Below, one piece after another: positions 27,577 to 37,220 of a stretch of DNA of 64,000 nt. Position 1 is the stretch's first letter, and each line of letters starts with the position of its first letter. The DNA is taken from contig JAILZT010000003.1 in assembly GCA_023512345.1 (NCBI GenBank), positions 186,001-250,000 on the forward strand, written 5' to 3'. Below the pieces are notes generated by a model that saw only the letters and a list, made by a program, of their open reading frames with translations, was not told the origin of the DNA and did no database searches. This DNA comes from Paenibacillus sp. (GTDB lineage: Bacteria; Bacillota; Bacilli; Paenibacillales; Paenibacillaceae). The position numbers and the translations under genes were made by a program.

Positions 27577-27593
27577 GTACAGGCTTTTTTTAC
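27557..27593 (+). terminator. Terminator or attenuator before the ThDP enzyme gene
   Basis: AGCCTGTGCTC pairs with GAGTACAGGCT (one G-U) and is followed by TTTTTTT. It lies downstream of the promoter at 27464-27492 and upstream of the coding start, so it may attenuate the operon; it could instead end the chemoreceptor transcript. Confidence 0.65.
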
Positions 27594-27621
27594 ATAAAAT
27601 ACTTAGTGAGAGGTGTATCCA

Positions 27622-29250
27622 TTGAAGACAGTTGCAGATCATCTGGCGGTAGCCCTGCGTAACCTTGGAGTAACTCATGCGTTTGGTATCATAGGTAAAT
27701 CAATTTGTCCTCTGGTCATCAAAATGGTGGATTGTGGCATTGAATTTATACCTAGTAGACATGAATCGAGTTCTGGATTTGAGGCCTCTGGTTATGCTCT
27801 AAAATCTAAAGGTTTAGGGGTAGCTATTGGGACCTCAGGCCCTGGAGGTACAAATCTTCTAAGTGCCGCCGTCCATGCTAAGGCTAATAACTTACCTGTA
27901 TTGTTCATTACCGGCCACCAGTCTATAAAAGAGCTGGGTATTCCGCAATGCCAGGATTCATCCTCTTATCTTGCTGATTTAGCTGAAATGTTCAGACCCG
28001 CGACTTTGTTTAGTAAGCTTATTGAACGCGGAGACCACTTCAGCACCATTTTCAACCATGCTATTTCTATTGCCTTAAGTGGTAAACGCGGACCTGTTCA
28101 TCTCTGTATCCCTTTTGATGTTCAGACTGAGTTGCTTGAGGAATTCAATGTCGTTATCCCTCAGGAGGAATTTCTGGTAAGTTACGATACTCACGATCGT
28201 GTGCTAACAGCTATTAATAATTCTAATAATCCCTTAATTATAGCCGGTAAAGGTGTTAATCGATCTGGGGCTCACGACGAGCTGGTTCAGTTTGCCGAGA
28301 CCTTTAATATACCAATCGTGACCTCACCAGGCGGTAAAGGCGCTATCTCGTGGGATCATCCTTTGTATCATGGACCTGTTGGTGTCGGAGGATGCACACA
28401 TGGCGATGATCTGCTGAACCAGAGTGATTTGTATATCGTTCTAGGATCCCGTTTAAGCGATATGACCATTTGTAATTTAAAGCGGGCAAATCATCCGGAA
28501 ACATTGATACAGTTTGATAATGACCTTACCTTTGTAGGAAAAATACTAACCTCCAAAACCATTCCAGTTACCGGAGATCTTCGCCATAATCTTAGATTTT
28601 ATCTGAATCATTTGAATTCTGACAAAATTAATAAACGCAGAATTGAATCCGCTTCTTATACAGAAGATCTCCCTGTTCTTCCAAAACTCTCACTGGCCTC
28701 TGTTCTAAGTACCCTGAGTGAACAAATTCCTTATGACAATACTCTTTTCGTTGACGTTGGCAGCCATGCCTTCCACGCAGTCAAATGGTATAGAGTGAAA
28801 AAACCTGGCAGTTTTATCATTGATGCTTACTTTGCTTGTATGGGTAATGCAATCGGAATGGCAATTGGAGCTAAAGTGGCCTCACCCGCAGAAACCATAT
28901 TTTGCCTTACGGGGGACGGTTGCTTTATGATGCTGGGCACAGAAATTAATACTGCTGTATGTAAAAATATCCCTGTTATCTTTATAGTTGTGAATAATAT
29001 GCAACTGGATATGGCACTAAAGGGTATGGAAAAAACAGCAGGCCGAATAGATGGAACACTGATCGAAGCACCTCTGGACGTTGTGAAATACGCTGAATCA
29101 TTGGGGGCTTCTGGCTTTAAGTGTGAAACCGCAAATGAATTCTCTTTAGCTATTAAGGCAGCTATTAATTTGAATTCTGTGGCTGTCATTGAATTGATTA
29201 CAGACCGTGACGAAATCCCGCCAACAGCACACCGTACGTTGAACCTTTAA
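27622..29250 (+). CDS. Thiamine diphosphate-dependent enzyme, acetolactate synthase large subunit-like
   Basis: 542 residues from a TTG seven bases after GAGAGG (a GTG at 27613 lies inside that site). It has the three ThDP-enzyme domains. The PYR domain carries the activating Glu in SRHESSSGFEASGYA and GTSGPGGTN; the middle domain spans about 185-330; the PP domain has the ThDP motif GDGCFMMLGT...VVNN. The fold matches AHAS, benzoylformate decarboxylase and related decarboxylases; the product is not defined by sequence, and no regulatory subunit (ilvH) is nearby. The gene pairs with a CMD-like protein 12 bases downstream, unlike a branched-chain amino acid operon. Confidence 0.87.
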   Translation: MKTVADHLAVALRNLGVTHAFGIIGKSICPLVIKMVDCGIEFIPSRHESSSGFEASGYALKSKGLGVAIGTSGPGGTNLLSAAVHAKANNLPVLFITGHQSIKELGIPQCQDSSSYLADLAEMFRPATLFSKLIERGDHFSTIFNHAISIALSGKRGPVHLCIPFDVQTELLEEFNVVIPQEEFLVSYDTHDRVLTAINNSNNPLIIAGKGVNRSGAHDELVQFAETFNIPIVTSPGGKGAISWDHPLYHGPVGVGGCTHGDDLLNQSDLYIVLGSRLSDMTICNLKRANHPETLIQFDNDLTFVGKILTSKTIPVTGDLRHNLRFYLNHLNSDKINKRRIESASYTEDLPVLPKLSLASVLSTLSEQIPYDNTLFVDVGSHAFHAVKWYRVKKPGSFIIDAYFACMGNAIGMAIGAKVASPAETIFCLTGDGCFMMLGTEINTAVCKNIPVIFIVVNNMQLDMALKGMEKTAGRIDGTLIEAPLDVVKYAESLGASGFKCETANEFSLAIKAAINLNSVAVIELITDRDEIPPTAHRTLNL

Positions 29251-29262
29251 TAGGAGGATAAT

Positions 29263-29631
29263 ATGGGCAATAATATTAATATTGGTTTAGACCATTTTTC
29301 TAATCTATCCGGCGACTATGGGGCTAAATTGTTAGCCCCTATCGAAGAGAATTTCCCAGAGCTTACTGAATTTATAATGGGAACCGTCTATGGTGATATA
29401 TTTAAGAACAGTACCATCGGAGACGACTGGAAGGAAATTGCCATCATCTCTTCTTTAATCACGATGGGACAATTTGATCAACTGGGCCTTCACTATGTAA
29501 TGGCTCTTCATGTCGGTATTACAGTTGAACAAATCAAAGGAACCTTGTTGCATCTAACTCCATGTGTAGGATTGCCTAAGGTAATTACTGCCTTTAATGT
29601 ACTGCTTTCTACACTTGAGGAAATCAAATAG
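29263..29631 (+). CDS. Carboxymuconolactone decarboxylase-like protein
   Basis: 122 residues, all helical, with the CMD core (DDWKEIAIISSLITMGQFDQLGLHYVMALHVGITVEQIKGTLLHLTPCVGLPKVITAFNVL, in parts). The AhpD-type CxxC is absent; one Cys is in LTPCVG. Members without CxxC include gamma-carboxymuconolactone decarboxylases and uncharacterised enzymes. AGGAGG precedes the ATG and the gap to the ThDP gene is 12 bases, so the two are cotranscribed and may act on successive or the same alpha-keto acid or lactone substrate. This functional link is an inference. Confidence 0.75.
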   Translation: MGNNINIGLDHFSNLSGDYGAKLLAPIEENFPELTEFIMGTVYGDIFKNSTIGDDWKEIAIISSLITMGQFDQLGLHYVMALHVGITVEQIKGTLLHLTPCVGLPKVITAFNVLLSTLEEIK

Positions 29632-29686
29632 TAAAAAGGGTTGATTCAAGCGTAAGCAGGTCGCCACGTGTATAAAATAAAAATAG

Positions 29687-29719
29687 CCAGTCTCGGGCAA
29701 CCCCGAGACTGGCTATTTT
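29687..29719. terminator. Bidirectional terminator between the CMD gene and glpK
   Basis: AAAATAGCCAGTCTCGGG / CCCGAGACTGGCTATTTT with a short loop. It serves the CMD gene and the convergent glpK. Confidence 0.88.
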
Positions 29720-29777
29720 ATTACATCTTCCTAGTACAAGCAGGAACTAATTCACTAATACAAGTGGGTAGCCCTTT

Positions 29778-31271
29778 TTAATGCTTCTCCCAGCCCATAG
29801 TCCGCGAGACTGCATCCTGCCAGGCGTGGTATCGTCTATTGCGTTCATCCTTCTCCATAAGAGGAGTGAATACCCGCTCCGACTTATTGAAGGTGAGCAG
29901 CTGCTCTCTTGTCCAAATACCAGATGTTAAGCCGGCAAGAAGTGCTGCACCAAGCGCAGTAGTCTCAGCGTAATCAGTACGAGTAACCTCACTGCCTAAT
30001 ATATCTGCTTGGAATTGCATCAGCAAATCATTGCGGACGGCACCGCCGTCTACTCGCAGTTCAGTAAGCGGCATCCCTGCATCTTTCTCCATAGCTCCAA
30101 TCACATCCCGTGATTGAAAAGCAAGCGATTCCAAGGTTGCACGAACCAAATGCGCAGCTGTTGTTCCACGAGTTAGGCCAAATATTGCCCCTCTAGAATA
30201 CATATCCCAATAGGGTGCCCCTAGCCCAGTAAAGGCCGGTACGACGACGACTCCTTCACTATCCTCAACTTCTCTCGCTTTATCCTCAGAGCTAGCAGGT
30301 TCTGGAATAAGGCCCAGACCTTCTTGAAGCCACTGTATGGCCGCACCTGCGACGAATACACTTCCTTCTAGCGCATAATACATTTCATCTCCAATTCCCC
30401 ATGCTACCGTTGTGAGTAAACCGTGGCGTGAAACCACAGCCTCAGTTCCCGTATTCATGAGTATAAAGCAGCCTGTACCATATGTATTCTTAGCACTGCC
30501 CGCTTCAAGGCAGGTATGGCCGAACAAAGCCGCCTGCTGATCTCCCAGAACTGAAGTGATAGGAATGCTTGCACCGAACCAATGAGCTTGAGCCGTCCCG
30601 AATTGTCCACCAGACATTTTGATCTCAGGCAATATAGAACGCGGAATATGTAAAGCCTTCAGCATGGAGTCATCCCAGGTCCGAAAGTGTAAATTAAAGA
30701 GCATGGTGCGTGAGGCATTGGTTACATCTGTGGCATGTACCTTACCTCCGGTTAGCTTCCAAATCAACCAACTATCAATTGTCCCAGCCAGCAATTCACC
30801 CTTTTCTGCCCGTTCCCGTGCACCTTCTACATGGTCTAAGATCCAAGCAATTTTGGTTGCAGAGAAATAGGCATCGACAACAAGCCCAGTCTTGTTGGCA
30901 ATTTCCTCCTCATAACCATTTCTTTTTAACTCCTCACACACCTCAGCAGTACGTCGGTCCTGCCATACAATGGCTGGATAAATAGGCTTGCCTGTACATT
31001 TGTCCCAAACCAATGCCGTTTCTCGCTGATTAGTGATACCTATAGCTAAAATTTGATCCGGAAGAATAGCACTGCTGGCAATTGCATCCCTCGCAGCAGA
31101 TAACTGACTCTCCCAAATTTGTTCGGGATCATGCTCTACCCAACCTGGACGGGGAAAAGATTGCGCGATCTCATACTGTCCTTGTGAAATCACATGAGCT
31201 TCTTGGTCGAATAGAATCGCTCGTGAACTCGTTGTACCCTGATCCAAAGCCAATATGTAGCCTGTCATCAT
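29778..31271 (-). CDS. glpK: Glycerol kinase
   Basis: 497 residues of the FGGY kinase family: [10 protein letters not shown] at the N-terminus, [19 protein letters not shown], and the ATP-site [11 protein letters not shown]. His230 lies in TAQAHWFG, the place where Firmicute GlpK is phosphorylated by HPr of the PTS; this agrees with control by carbon supply. It converts glycerol to glycerol 3-phosphate. The start follows AGGAGG by seven bases. No glpF or glpD is adjacent, unlike B. subtilis. Confidence 0.96.
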   Translation of the reverse strand: MMTGYILALDQGTTSSRAILFDQEAHVISQGQYEIAQSFPRPGWVEHDPEQIWESQLSAARDAIASSAILPDQILAIGITNQRETALVWDKCTGKPIYPAIVWQDRRTAEVCEELKRNGYEEEIANKTGLVVDAYFSATKIAWILDHVEGARERAEKGELLAGTIDSWLIWKLTGGKVHATDVTNASRTMLFNLHFRTWDDSMLKALHIPRSILPEIKMSGGQFGTAQAHWFGASIPITSVLGDQQAALFGHTCLEAGSAKNTYGTGCFILMNTGTEAVVSRHGLLTTVAWGIGDEMYYALEGSVFVAGAAIQWLQEGLGLIPEPASSEDKAREVEDSEGVVVVPAFTGLGAPYWDMYSRGAIFGLTRGTTAAHLVRATLESLAFQSRDVIGAMEKDAGMPLTELRVDGGAVRNDLLMQFQADILGSEVTRTDYAETTALGAALLAGLTSGIWTREQLLTFNKSERVFTPLMEKDERNRRYHAWQDAVSRTMGWEKH

Positions 31272-31320
31272 TTAATGACCTCCTGAGCAATACTGGTTAT
31301 ATAATATTAATAAGTTACAT

Positions 31321-31356
31321 AGGCATTGTTCCACGAAGAACAAGATTTATATGCCT
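31321..31356 (-). promoter_or_regulatory. Stem-loop in the glpK leader
   Basis: On the minus strand TTGTTC and GAACAA pair around a 6-base loop, and AGGCA / TGCCT can add a lower stem across a bulge. No T run follows. It may be an RNA element or an operator in the glpK 5' region. Confidence 0.3.
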
Positions 31357-31363
31357 GTTTCAA

Positions 31364-31391
31364 CAAAAAGCACCTCTGCTGTCAGAGGCGC
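31364..31391 (-). terminator. Terminator of the res operon (after resE)
   Basis: GCACCTCTG / CAGAGGCGC stem with a 4-base loop, T-rich on the minus strand after the stem. It is 22 bases past the resE stop. Confidence 0.75.
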
Positions 31392-31412
31392 TGTCAAGCT
31401 TTGTTTGTATAA

Positions 31413-32852
31413 TTACAATTTTTCGACAGGAAGTCGAAGCGTGAAAGTGGAACCTTCCCCAAGCTTGCTTAATGCCGAAATATGGCCATGATGAGACTCT
31501 ACGATATTTTTAACGATTGCCAATCCCAGTCCAGTTCCCCCTGATTCTCCCCGCAGACGAGCTTTGTCTGCTTTGTAGAATCGTTCGAATATAAAAGGCA
31601 AATCCTCAGGTGGAATTCCGAATCCTTCATCAGCAATTGTAACCTCTAGATAGCGTCTTCCTTCCAGCTCTATTTCTCCTCCAGTAATTATAATGCTTTT
31701 ACCAACAGGAGTGTGGCGGAAAGCATTGTCCAACAAATTAGTCAGGACCTGCTCCAACTTATCTTCATCCGCTTCCTTCAAGAACAGCTGATCGCTTAAC
31801 TTGTTATACTGCAAGTGAATCTCCCGTTCCTTTGCACGTACAGCAAATTTGCGGTACATTCGCTCCAGAAGATCATCCATATTGATCTGCGCCTTCATCA
31901 TATCTGTATGTCCGGCTTCCATACGCGCAAGGTCAAGCAAGTCCTTAACTAGACGTCCCATTCGCAGGGACTCATCATGAATAACCTGTATAAGTTCGCT
32001 GCTCTCCTCGGGAGAGGAGGCCATTCCATCCAGCAGCGCCTCGCTGTAACCTTGCATCATAGACAAAGGTGTACGAATCTCGTGGGATACATTCGCTACG
32101 AAATCGCGACGCATTTTCTCAAGACGCACCTCTTCAGTAACATCACGTAGAACAGCTACCGCACCACGAATATCATCCTGAGCATACAGCGGGGCCATGT
32201 GTACAGACCATACTCCCTGACGTACATGTACATTGGAACGTTGATCTCCGCCCTGGGCGAGTGTACTTTGGAATAAGGGTTGAAGCGGCAGCGGAACATC
32301 ACTCTGGTCTTTACGCTCGAGGAAGAGCTCAGACTCACTCTCCTGCTCCCACTTCAAATCACTCCAGGCCTCTAGTAGAGATCGGCCGTGAGGATTTGTC
32401 AGGATAATCCGCCCATCAATATCAAAGGTAATCACTGCATCACTCATACTGCGTAATACGCTTGAGAGATGTCCCTTCTCATGATTCAGGCTTCGAATAT
32501 TTTTCTCCAAATCTTCAGCCATATGATTGAATGAAGTAGCTAACTGACCAATTTCATCACTGTTTACAAGCTTAAGTCTTGTCCCATATTCACCGCGACG
32601 AATGTTATTAGCTGCCTCAATAACGCGCTGCAAAGGCTGTGTGATTTTAGTGAATAGAAACAAAGCAAAAAAAGTAGTTAATGAAAATCCGATCATACAT
32701 GTATACATAAATAAGCGTTTGATTGCCCCGGAATTGGCAAAATTACTGTCGATGTAGGGAAGCAAGAATAGCCCTAGCGTGATAAGCACGACCGCGACCA
32801 GACATATGATCGTAAGCCAAAGCTTACCTACAAGACTTCTCCAGAAACTCAC
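31413..32852 (-). CDS. resE: Sensor histidine kinase ResE
   Basis: 479 residues. Two N-terminal membrane helices (about 10-30 and 45-66) enclose only a very short loop (about 14 residues between them), much less than the usual ResE ectodomain. HAMP (TKITQPLQRVIEAANNIRRGEY), PAS (about 128-245), HisKA (VANVSHEIRTPLSMMQGY) and HATPase_c (ADEGFGIPPEDLP, GTGLGLAIVK) follow. It pairs with ResD to control aerobic/anaerobic respiration and cytochrome c genes. resD ends one base upstream of its start. Confidence 0.92.
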   Translation of the reverse strand: MSFWRSLVGKLWLTIICLVAVVLITLGLFLLPYIDSNFANSGAIKRLFMYTCMIGFSLTTFFALFLFTKITQPLQRVIEAANNIRRGEYGTRLKLVNSDEIGQLATSFNHMAEDLEKNIRSLNHEKGHLSSVLRSMSDAVITFDIDGRIILTNPHGRSLLEAWSDLKWEQESESELFLERKDQSDVPLPLQPLFQSTLAQGGDQRSNVHVRQGVWSVHMAPLYAQDDIRGAVAVLRDVTEEVRLEKMRRDFVANVSHEIRTPLSMMQGYSEALLDGMASSPEESSELIQVIHDESLRMGRLVKDLLDLARMEAGHTDMMKAQINMDDLLERMYRKFAVRAKEREIHLQYNKLSDQLFLKEADEDKLEQVLTNLLDNAFRHTPVGKSIIITGGEIELEGRRYLEVTIADEGFGIPPEDLPFIFERFYKADKARLRGESGGTGLGLAIVKNIVESHHGHISALSKLGEGSTFTLRLPVEKL

Positions 32853-33569
32853 TTATTTAGGAACCTCAAGTTTATAGCCTACTCCCCATACTGTCGTAAT
32901 CATCGCAGCCGATTCCGGTGATACTTTATTCAGTTTTTCACGAAGTCGTTTAACATGTGTATCTACCGTACGTAAATCTCCAAAAAACTCATAATTCCAA
33001 ACATCCTTAAGCAGCTCCTCACGGGAGAATACTTTGTCTGGTGAAATAGCCAAATAATGCAGCAACTCGTATTCCTTCGGAGTCAGGCTCACTTCCTGTC
33101 CTCCTGCAGTTACACGGTGTGCGTCATGTTCGATAATAAGATGCGGGAATACAATGTTATTGCTGGAATTGCTTTCTTTAGATAAAAAGGCTGTTGCTGA
33201 AGATCTGCGCATAATTGCCTTCACCCGGTATATTACCTCGCGTGGACTGAAAGGCTTAACTACATAGTCATCAGCACCCATTTCAAATCCTTGCACCCGG
33301 TTAATCTCTTCGCCCTTCGCAGTAAGCATCAGGACAGGTGTGGATTTAACACCTCTAAGTCGTGTAAGCACTTCAATACCATCGATGCCTGGAAGCATTA
33401 CATCCAGCAAAATTAGACCGTAATCATTGGCCGTTGCTTTGCGGAGGGCAATTTCACCATCTTCTGCTTCATCAATTTCGTATCCTTCTTTTTCCAAGTA
33501 CATCTTAAGCAGGCGGCGGATGCGCTCCTCGTCATCCACCACCAGGATTCTATTCAAATGCTCTGCCAT
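32853..33569 (-). CDS. resD: Response regulator ResD
   Basis: 238 residues from MAEHLNRILVVDDEER. OmpR family: receiver with phospho-Asp in LILLDVMLPGIDG, Lys in VVKPFSPRE, and a C-terminal winged helix (TPKEYELLHYL, VWNYEFFGDLRTVDTHVKRLREKL). ResD activates resA, cta and anaerobic genes in B. subtilis. A frame from 33590 is possible, but the ATG at 33569 is preceded by AGGG and fits the family. Confidence 0.92.
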   Translation of the reverse strand: MAEHLNRILVVDDEERIRRLLKMYLEKEGYEIDEAEDGEIALRKATANDYGLILLDVMLPGIDGIEVLTRLRGVKSTPVLMLTAKGEEINRVQGFEMGADDYVVKPFSPREVIYRVKAIMRRSSATAFLSKESNSSNNIVFPHLIIEHDAHRVTAGGQEVSLTPKEYELLHYLAISPDKVFSREELLKDVWNYEFFGDLRTVDTHVKRLREKLNKVSPESAAMITTVWGVGYKLEVPK

Positions 33570-33645
33570 TTCACAACATCCCTTCATCAATTACAGTAGA
33601 ACAATACCCGCACTTAAGTGCTTCTTAAAGAGCCATACCATATAC

Positions 33646-34908
33646 TCAGTCGGTCCCGGCATAGGAATGAAGTCCAGCGATGACCAGATTTACGCCAACC
33701 AGTGTAAACATTACGACCAGAAATCCAAGTACAGCAAGCCAAGCGGATTTGCGTCCCTGCCATCCACGGGCAAGCCGTAAATGGAGATAAGCGCTGTAAA
33801 ACAGCCAGGTAACGAGTGCCCATACTTCCTTTGGGTCCCATCCCCAGAACCTTCCCCAGGCAACCTGAGCCCATATCATTGCAAAAATTAATGCCCCTAG
33901 TGTAAAAATAGGGAAACCAATCGCAATCGCCCGGTAGGTGATCTCATCAAGATCATCGGCGTCAATTCCATCCATAAGAGGATGCAGAGCCTTGCCCAGC
34001 GGTTTGCGCGCAATAAGACGAATAATGCCGTAAAGAATTAACCCCGATAATAGTGACCAGATCACAGTGTTAAATTTCCGCCCAGCGTTGACACCATTCA
34101 TCCATGACGGAGCTTCAAAAAGGGGTTCTTTTATGCCAAGAAACGGCTGAAAGCTCTCAATTTCGTTATGGTAAGGTGCCACAATCGGCGGCATTTTATA
34201 ACTCACTCTCTCTATTGTACTATCTTCCTGCCCGGGGCTGTCAATCGTAACGTTTTGTCTTATGAAAACAGTTTCGTATCCAGCCCCGCGGAAAGCAAAA
34301 ACCGAGCCGAGAAAACCGATTATGACAATGATCGAAAACAGCGTAAACTCTACTAGTCTTTGCTGTTTTTTGTCGCTTTTTGCAACACTGTCAAAGTTAA
34401 CAGTTCGGAGTAGATACATGAGTCCTGCAGCAAAACCAACCGCGAAAAAAGATTCTCCTAGTGCAGCCAGAGTTACATGAATGTTCAGGTAAATCGATTT
34501 TAGCGATGGGATAAGAGGTTGAACCTCCTGCGGGAATACCGCTGCATATGCCATAATTATAATTGATATAGGGACTGCAAAGAGACCCAATACTATTTTG
34601 CGGTAAATAGCGAACATCACTGTAAATGCAACCATAACCATCATGGACAGAAAGGTCATGAATTCGTACATGTTGCTGACGGGAATATGCCCTGATCCGG
34701 CCCAGCGTGTGAAGAAGTACAGCATATGACACAACAGGCCTAAGGAAGAAGTTATAAAAGCAATCTTACCCCAGCGGGCAGTATGCTCCTCCGGTTTGCG
34801 GCCAGACCACTTACGACCCATTATAGCGATGGTGTATAACATGAACGCACCGCTGTATAAGAAAAATGCGGCTATAAAGATATTACTGCTAAAATCGAGT
34901 AAGTTCAC
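33646..34908 (-). CDS. resC: Cytochrome c biogenesis protein ResC (CcsA/CcsB type)
   Basis: 420 residues with about eight membrane helices and the heme-handling WWD-type motif WGRFWGWDPKEVWALVTW. With ResB it moves heme across the membrane and attaches it to apocytochrome c (system II). A non-conserved external loop (about 215-255) holds SPGQEDSTIERVSYKMPP. Its start overlaps the resB stop by four bases (ATGA). Confidence 0.92.
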   Translation of the reverse strand: MNLLDFSSNIFIAAFFLYSGAFMLYTIAIMGRKWSGRKPEEHTARWGKIAFITSSLGLLCHMLYFFTRWAGSGHIPVSNMYEFMTFLSMMVMVAFTVMFAIYRKIVLGLFAVPISIIIMAYAAVFPQEVQPLIPSLKSIYLNIHVTLAALGESFFAVGFAAGLMYLLRTVNFDSVAKSDKKQQRLVEFTLFSIIVIIGFLGSVFAFRGAGYETVFIRQNVTIDSPGQEDSTIERVSYKMPPIVAPYHNEIESFQPFLGIKEPLFEAPSWMNGVNAGRKFNTVIWSLLSGLILYGIIRLIARKPLGKALHPLMDGIDADDLDEITYRAIAIGFPIFTLGALIFAMIWAQVAWGRFWGWDPKEVWALVTWLFYSAYLHLRLARGWQGRKSAWLAVLGFLVVMFTLVGVNLVIAGLHSYAGTD

Positions 34909-36590
34909 GTTAGACCTCCCCCGTTATCCAATGATTTTTCATCAACTGTCATATTCATCTTTCCTAGGAAAGAAACAATTTCACGGCGGAAGCCGAACCA
35001 ATTCTTGTTCGTATGTGCTCCCAGTATCAATTCTCCATTTTCTAAAGTTAGCCAAATACGTCTATGCTGCCAATAGAACCCGAGTACGAGGCCAAGCATT
35101 ATAATACCCGCACCAAGCCAGATAAAAGGCATTACCTTATCCACACGGATATTAAGATACGTAGTTGATTCCGAGAAATCAACATCGTCCATCGCTGTAA
35201 CCTCAAACTCCAGAAACCTTTTATCTCCACTCAGCTTGTCATTTATGGCAGGCTGCTGAAATTTCACCTGATCTACTTGTCTAGGAAAATACAAATATTG
35301 CTGCCCTTCAGGAAGCAGATCGGGACCCTGAATCAGGAAAAGAAAAGCAGGCGCATTGGGATAAGGTGATTTAGAGACAGGCTTCCCCTCTTCATTTAGG
35401 CCAAAGTCCATATATTTTTCTTTCAGAGTAAGCGTATAAGGACCCGCTTGATATTCACGCTGAGGATTCTTCATCACTAATTTAAACTTGCCAAAAGACT
35501 CTCCAGTAACTGAGTTAACCAAATTAGGCTGTACTGAACGCAGCACAGGAGTAAGATCATAATCAAATTGATACGCTTTCAGTCCTTTGTAATTCAAAGG
35601 ATCATTAACCTGTATATCATGCGATGTTACTTCAGTCAGCTTCGGTTCCTTGGAAGGGTCTCCGCAATCAGCTGTACATTCGTATAGAACTGCCTTGGTT
35701 TCATACAACTTTGGAAGAACTTTTTTGCCACGAAACTCCTCAGGCATTTCTTCCTCTGTATAGAACTCAACGGTAAATTTCTCGTTCTTCAGATAATAGG
35801 ATGTATCCGGAATTTGGACAGTTTCACCTTGTGGAAAAGCAAGATGCTGATCCATATTAAGGCCGGGTAATCCTCTAACCAATACAGCGAGTAAAAAAAT
35901 AATAAGGCCGATATGTATAACATAAGGACCCCAACGGCTAAAACGGTGTTTCTCAGCTAGCAGCGCGCCATTTTCAGTAACGACTCTGTACCCTTTTTTC
36001 TTCAAGGGCTGAACCGCTTTTTGAACCCAGGCGTCAGGGTCTTCATCAACCTTAGTAACGAGGACTATCTTTTGCCGGGTCAGAAATTGACGATGCTTAC
36101 GGATCTTCTGTCTGCTAAGCGCTTTGTACAAAGGTAACACCCGATCCAAACTGCAAATCACAAGTGAAGCACCAATCATGACCAGAAGAGTAACGAACCA
36201 CCAGGATTCATAGGTATGCGAAAGGCCCAGCTTATAATAAATCTCCCCTGCAATTCCGTATTCTTCTTCGTAATGAGTGGATGCATCAATGTTAAGAAAA
36301 GTGCTCTCCTGTGGAAAAATTGTACCCAGCATGGAGCCAACCAAAGTGAACACGATCAGGTAAATCGCTATTTTAACCGAAGAAAAAAAGTTCCACACTA
36401 AATCAATAAGACCTGGATTTACACGCTGAGATCGACGGGCCCTTCCGTCATAGCGCATTTCAAGATTCTCATTTGAATTCCCATCATCGTCTAAAGGTTT
36501 GCCGCACGCTTCACACAGCACGGTTCCCACAGGGTTTTGATGACCGCATTCGCATTTGGTATTCGTGATAAAGGGTGTACGTTGATTCAT
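34905..36590 (-). CDS. resB: Cytochrome c biogenesis protein ResB with N-terminal zinc ribbon
   Basis: 561 residues. ResB membrane helices lie near 65-85, 120-140 and 225-245, a large external domain spans 250-500, and a last helix (PFIWLGAGIIMLGLVLGFYW) follows. The first 40 residues carry CECG...CEAC, a zinc-ribbon-like extension before the first helix. It partners with ResC in system II cytochrome c maturation. The stop overlaps resC and the start overlaps the resA stop (ATGA), showing tight coupling. Confidence 0.92.
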   Translation of the reverse strand: MNQRTPFITNTKCECGHQNPVGTVLCEACGKPLDDDGNSNENLEMRYDGRARRSQRVNPGLIDLVWNFFSSVKIAIYLIVFTLVGSMLGTIFPQESTFLNIDASTHYEEEYGIAGEIYYKLGLSHTYESWWFVTLLVMIGASLVICSLDRVLPLYKALSRQKIRKHRQFLTRQKIVLVTKVDEDPDAWVQKAVQPLKKKGYRVVTENGALLAEKHRFSRWGPYVIHIGLIIFLLAVLVRGLPGLNMDQHLAFPQGETVQIPDTSYYLKNEKFTVEFYTEEEMPEEFRGKKVLPKLYETKAVLYECTADCGDPSKEPKLTEVTSHDIQVNDPLNYKGLKAYQFDYDLTPVLRSVQPNLVNSVTGESFGKFKLVMKNPQREYQAGPYTLTLKEKYMDFGLNEEGKPVSKSPYPNAPAFLFLIQGPDLLPEGQQYLYFPRQVDQVKFQQPAINDKLSGDKRFLEFEVTAMDDVDFSESTTYLNIRVDKVMPFIWLGAGIIMLGLVLGFYWQHRRIWLTLENGELILGAHTNKNWFGFRREIVSFLGKMNMTVDEKSLDNGGGLT

Positions 36591-37111
36591 GGCTTCACCA
36601 GCTTCCCGATGACATCATCCAGAGTAGTGAGATCTAGCTGTCCGATATGAATCGTATCGATTTTGCCTTTAGGGTTGATAAAAAACGTGGTTGGCATAGG
36701 CGAGATACCGTAGCTGCGCACAGCAATCCGGTCAGGGTCCATAACAATCGGAAAATTGATGCCTACTTGCTTCACAAAATTCTCCACGGTCATTTGATCC
36801 TCACCCACATTAATCCCTACCACAACAACGCCTTGATCACGCCATTTCTCCCATTGCGTTTGCAGAGCCGGCATTTCCTTAACACATGGAACACACCAGG
36901 AACCCCAAAAGTTCAATACAACTGCTTTGCCTTTATATTCATCCAGCGTATGGTTTTGGCCATCCAGACCCAGCAGTTCAAAAGAAGGCGCCTTACTGCC
37001 TTCTTTTGGCGTACCGTCTCCTCTAAAAAAAGAGGAACCAATAGCATATCCGCCGAGAATAACAACCAGAAGCAAAATTACAATCTGAACAGGCCTTCTC
37101 GCTTTGCCCAC
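36587..37111 (-). CDS. resA: Thiol-disulfide oxidoreductase ResA
   Basis: 174 residues from a GTG six bases after GGGGGA. One N-terminal membrane anchor (IVILLLVVILGGYAIG) leads to an extracytoplasmic thioredoxin fold (about 45-174) with the active site WGSWCVPC and GVVVVGINVGEDQ. ResA reduces the heme-binding Cys pair of apocytochrome c. The frame continues upstream to 37165, but no ribosome-binding site is seen there. It heads resABCDE. Confidence 0.92.
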   Translation of the reverse strand: MGKARRPVQIVILLLVVILGGYAIGSSFFRGDGTPKEGSKAPSFELLGLDGQNHTLDEYKGKAVVLNFWGSWCVPCVKEMPALQTQWEKWRDQGVVVVGINVGEDQMTVENFVKQVGINFPIVMDPDRIAVRSYGISPMPTTFFINPKGKIDTIHIGQLDLTTLDDVIGKLVKP

Positions 37112-37220
37112 ACATAATCCCCCTTCTATGACGTAACTCATAACTTTGTTGTTAGGTGTGAACATCCTATGAACATTATAACGAATATTGTCACGACTTT
37201 CGGGGGTTGTATTGTGAACT

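Noticed and set aside
31413..37111. A sigX-rsiX pair after resE as in B. subtilis
   Set aside because: The gene after resE is glpK; no ECF sigma factor is found in the window.
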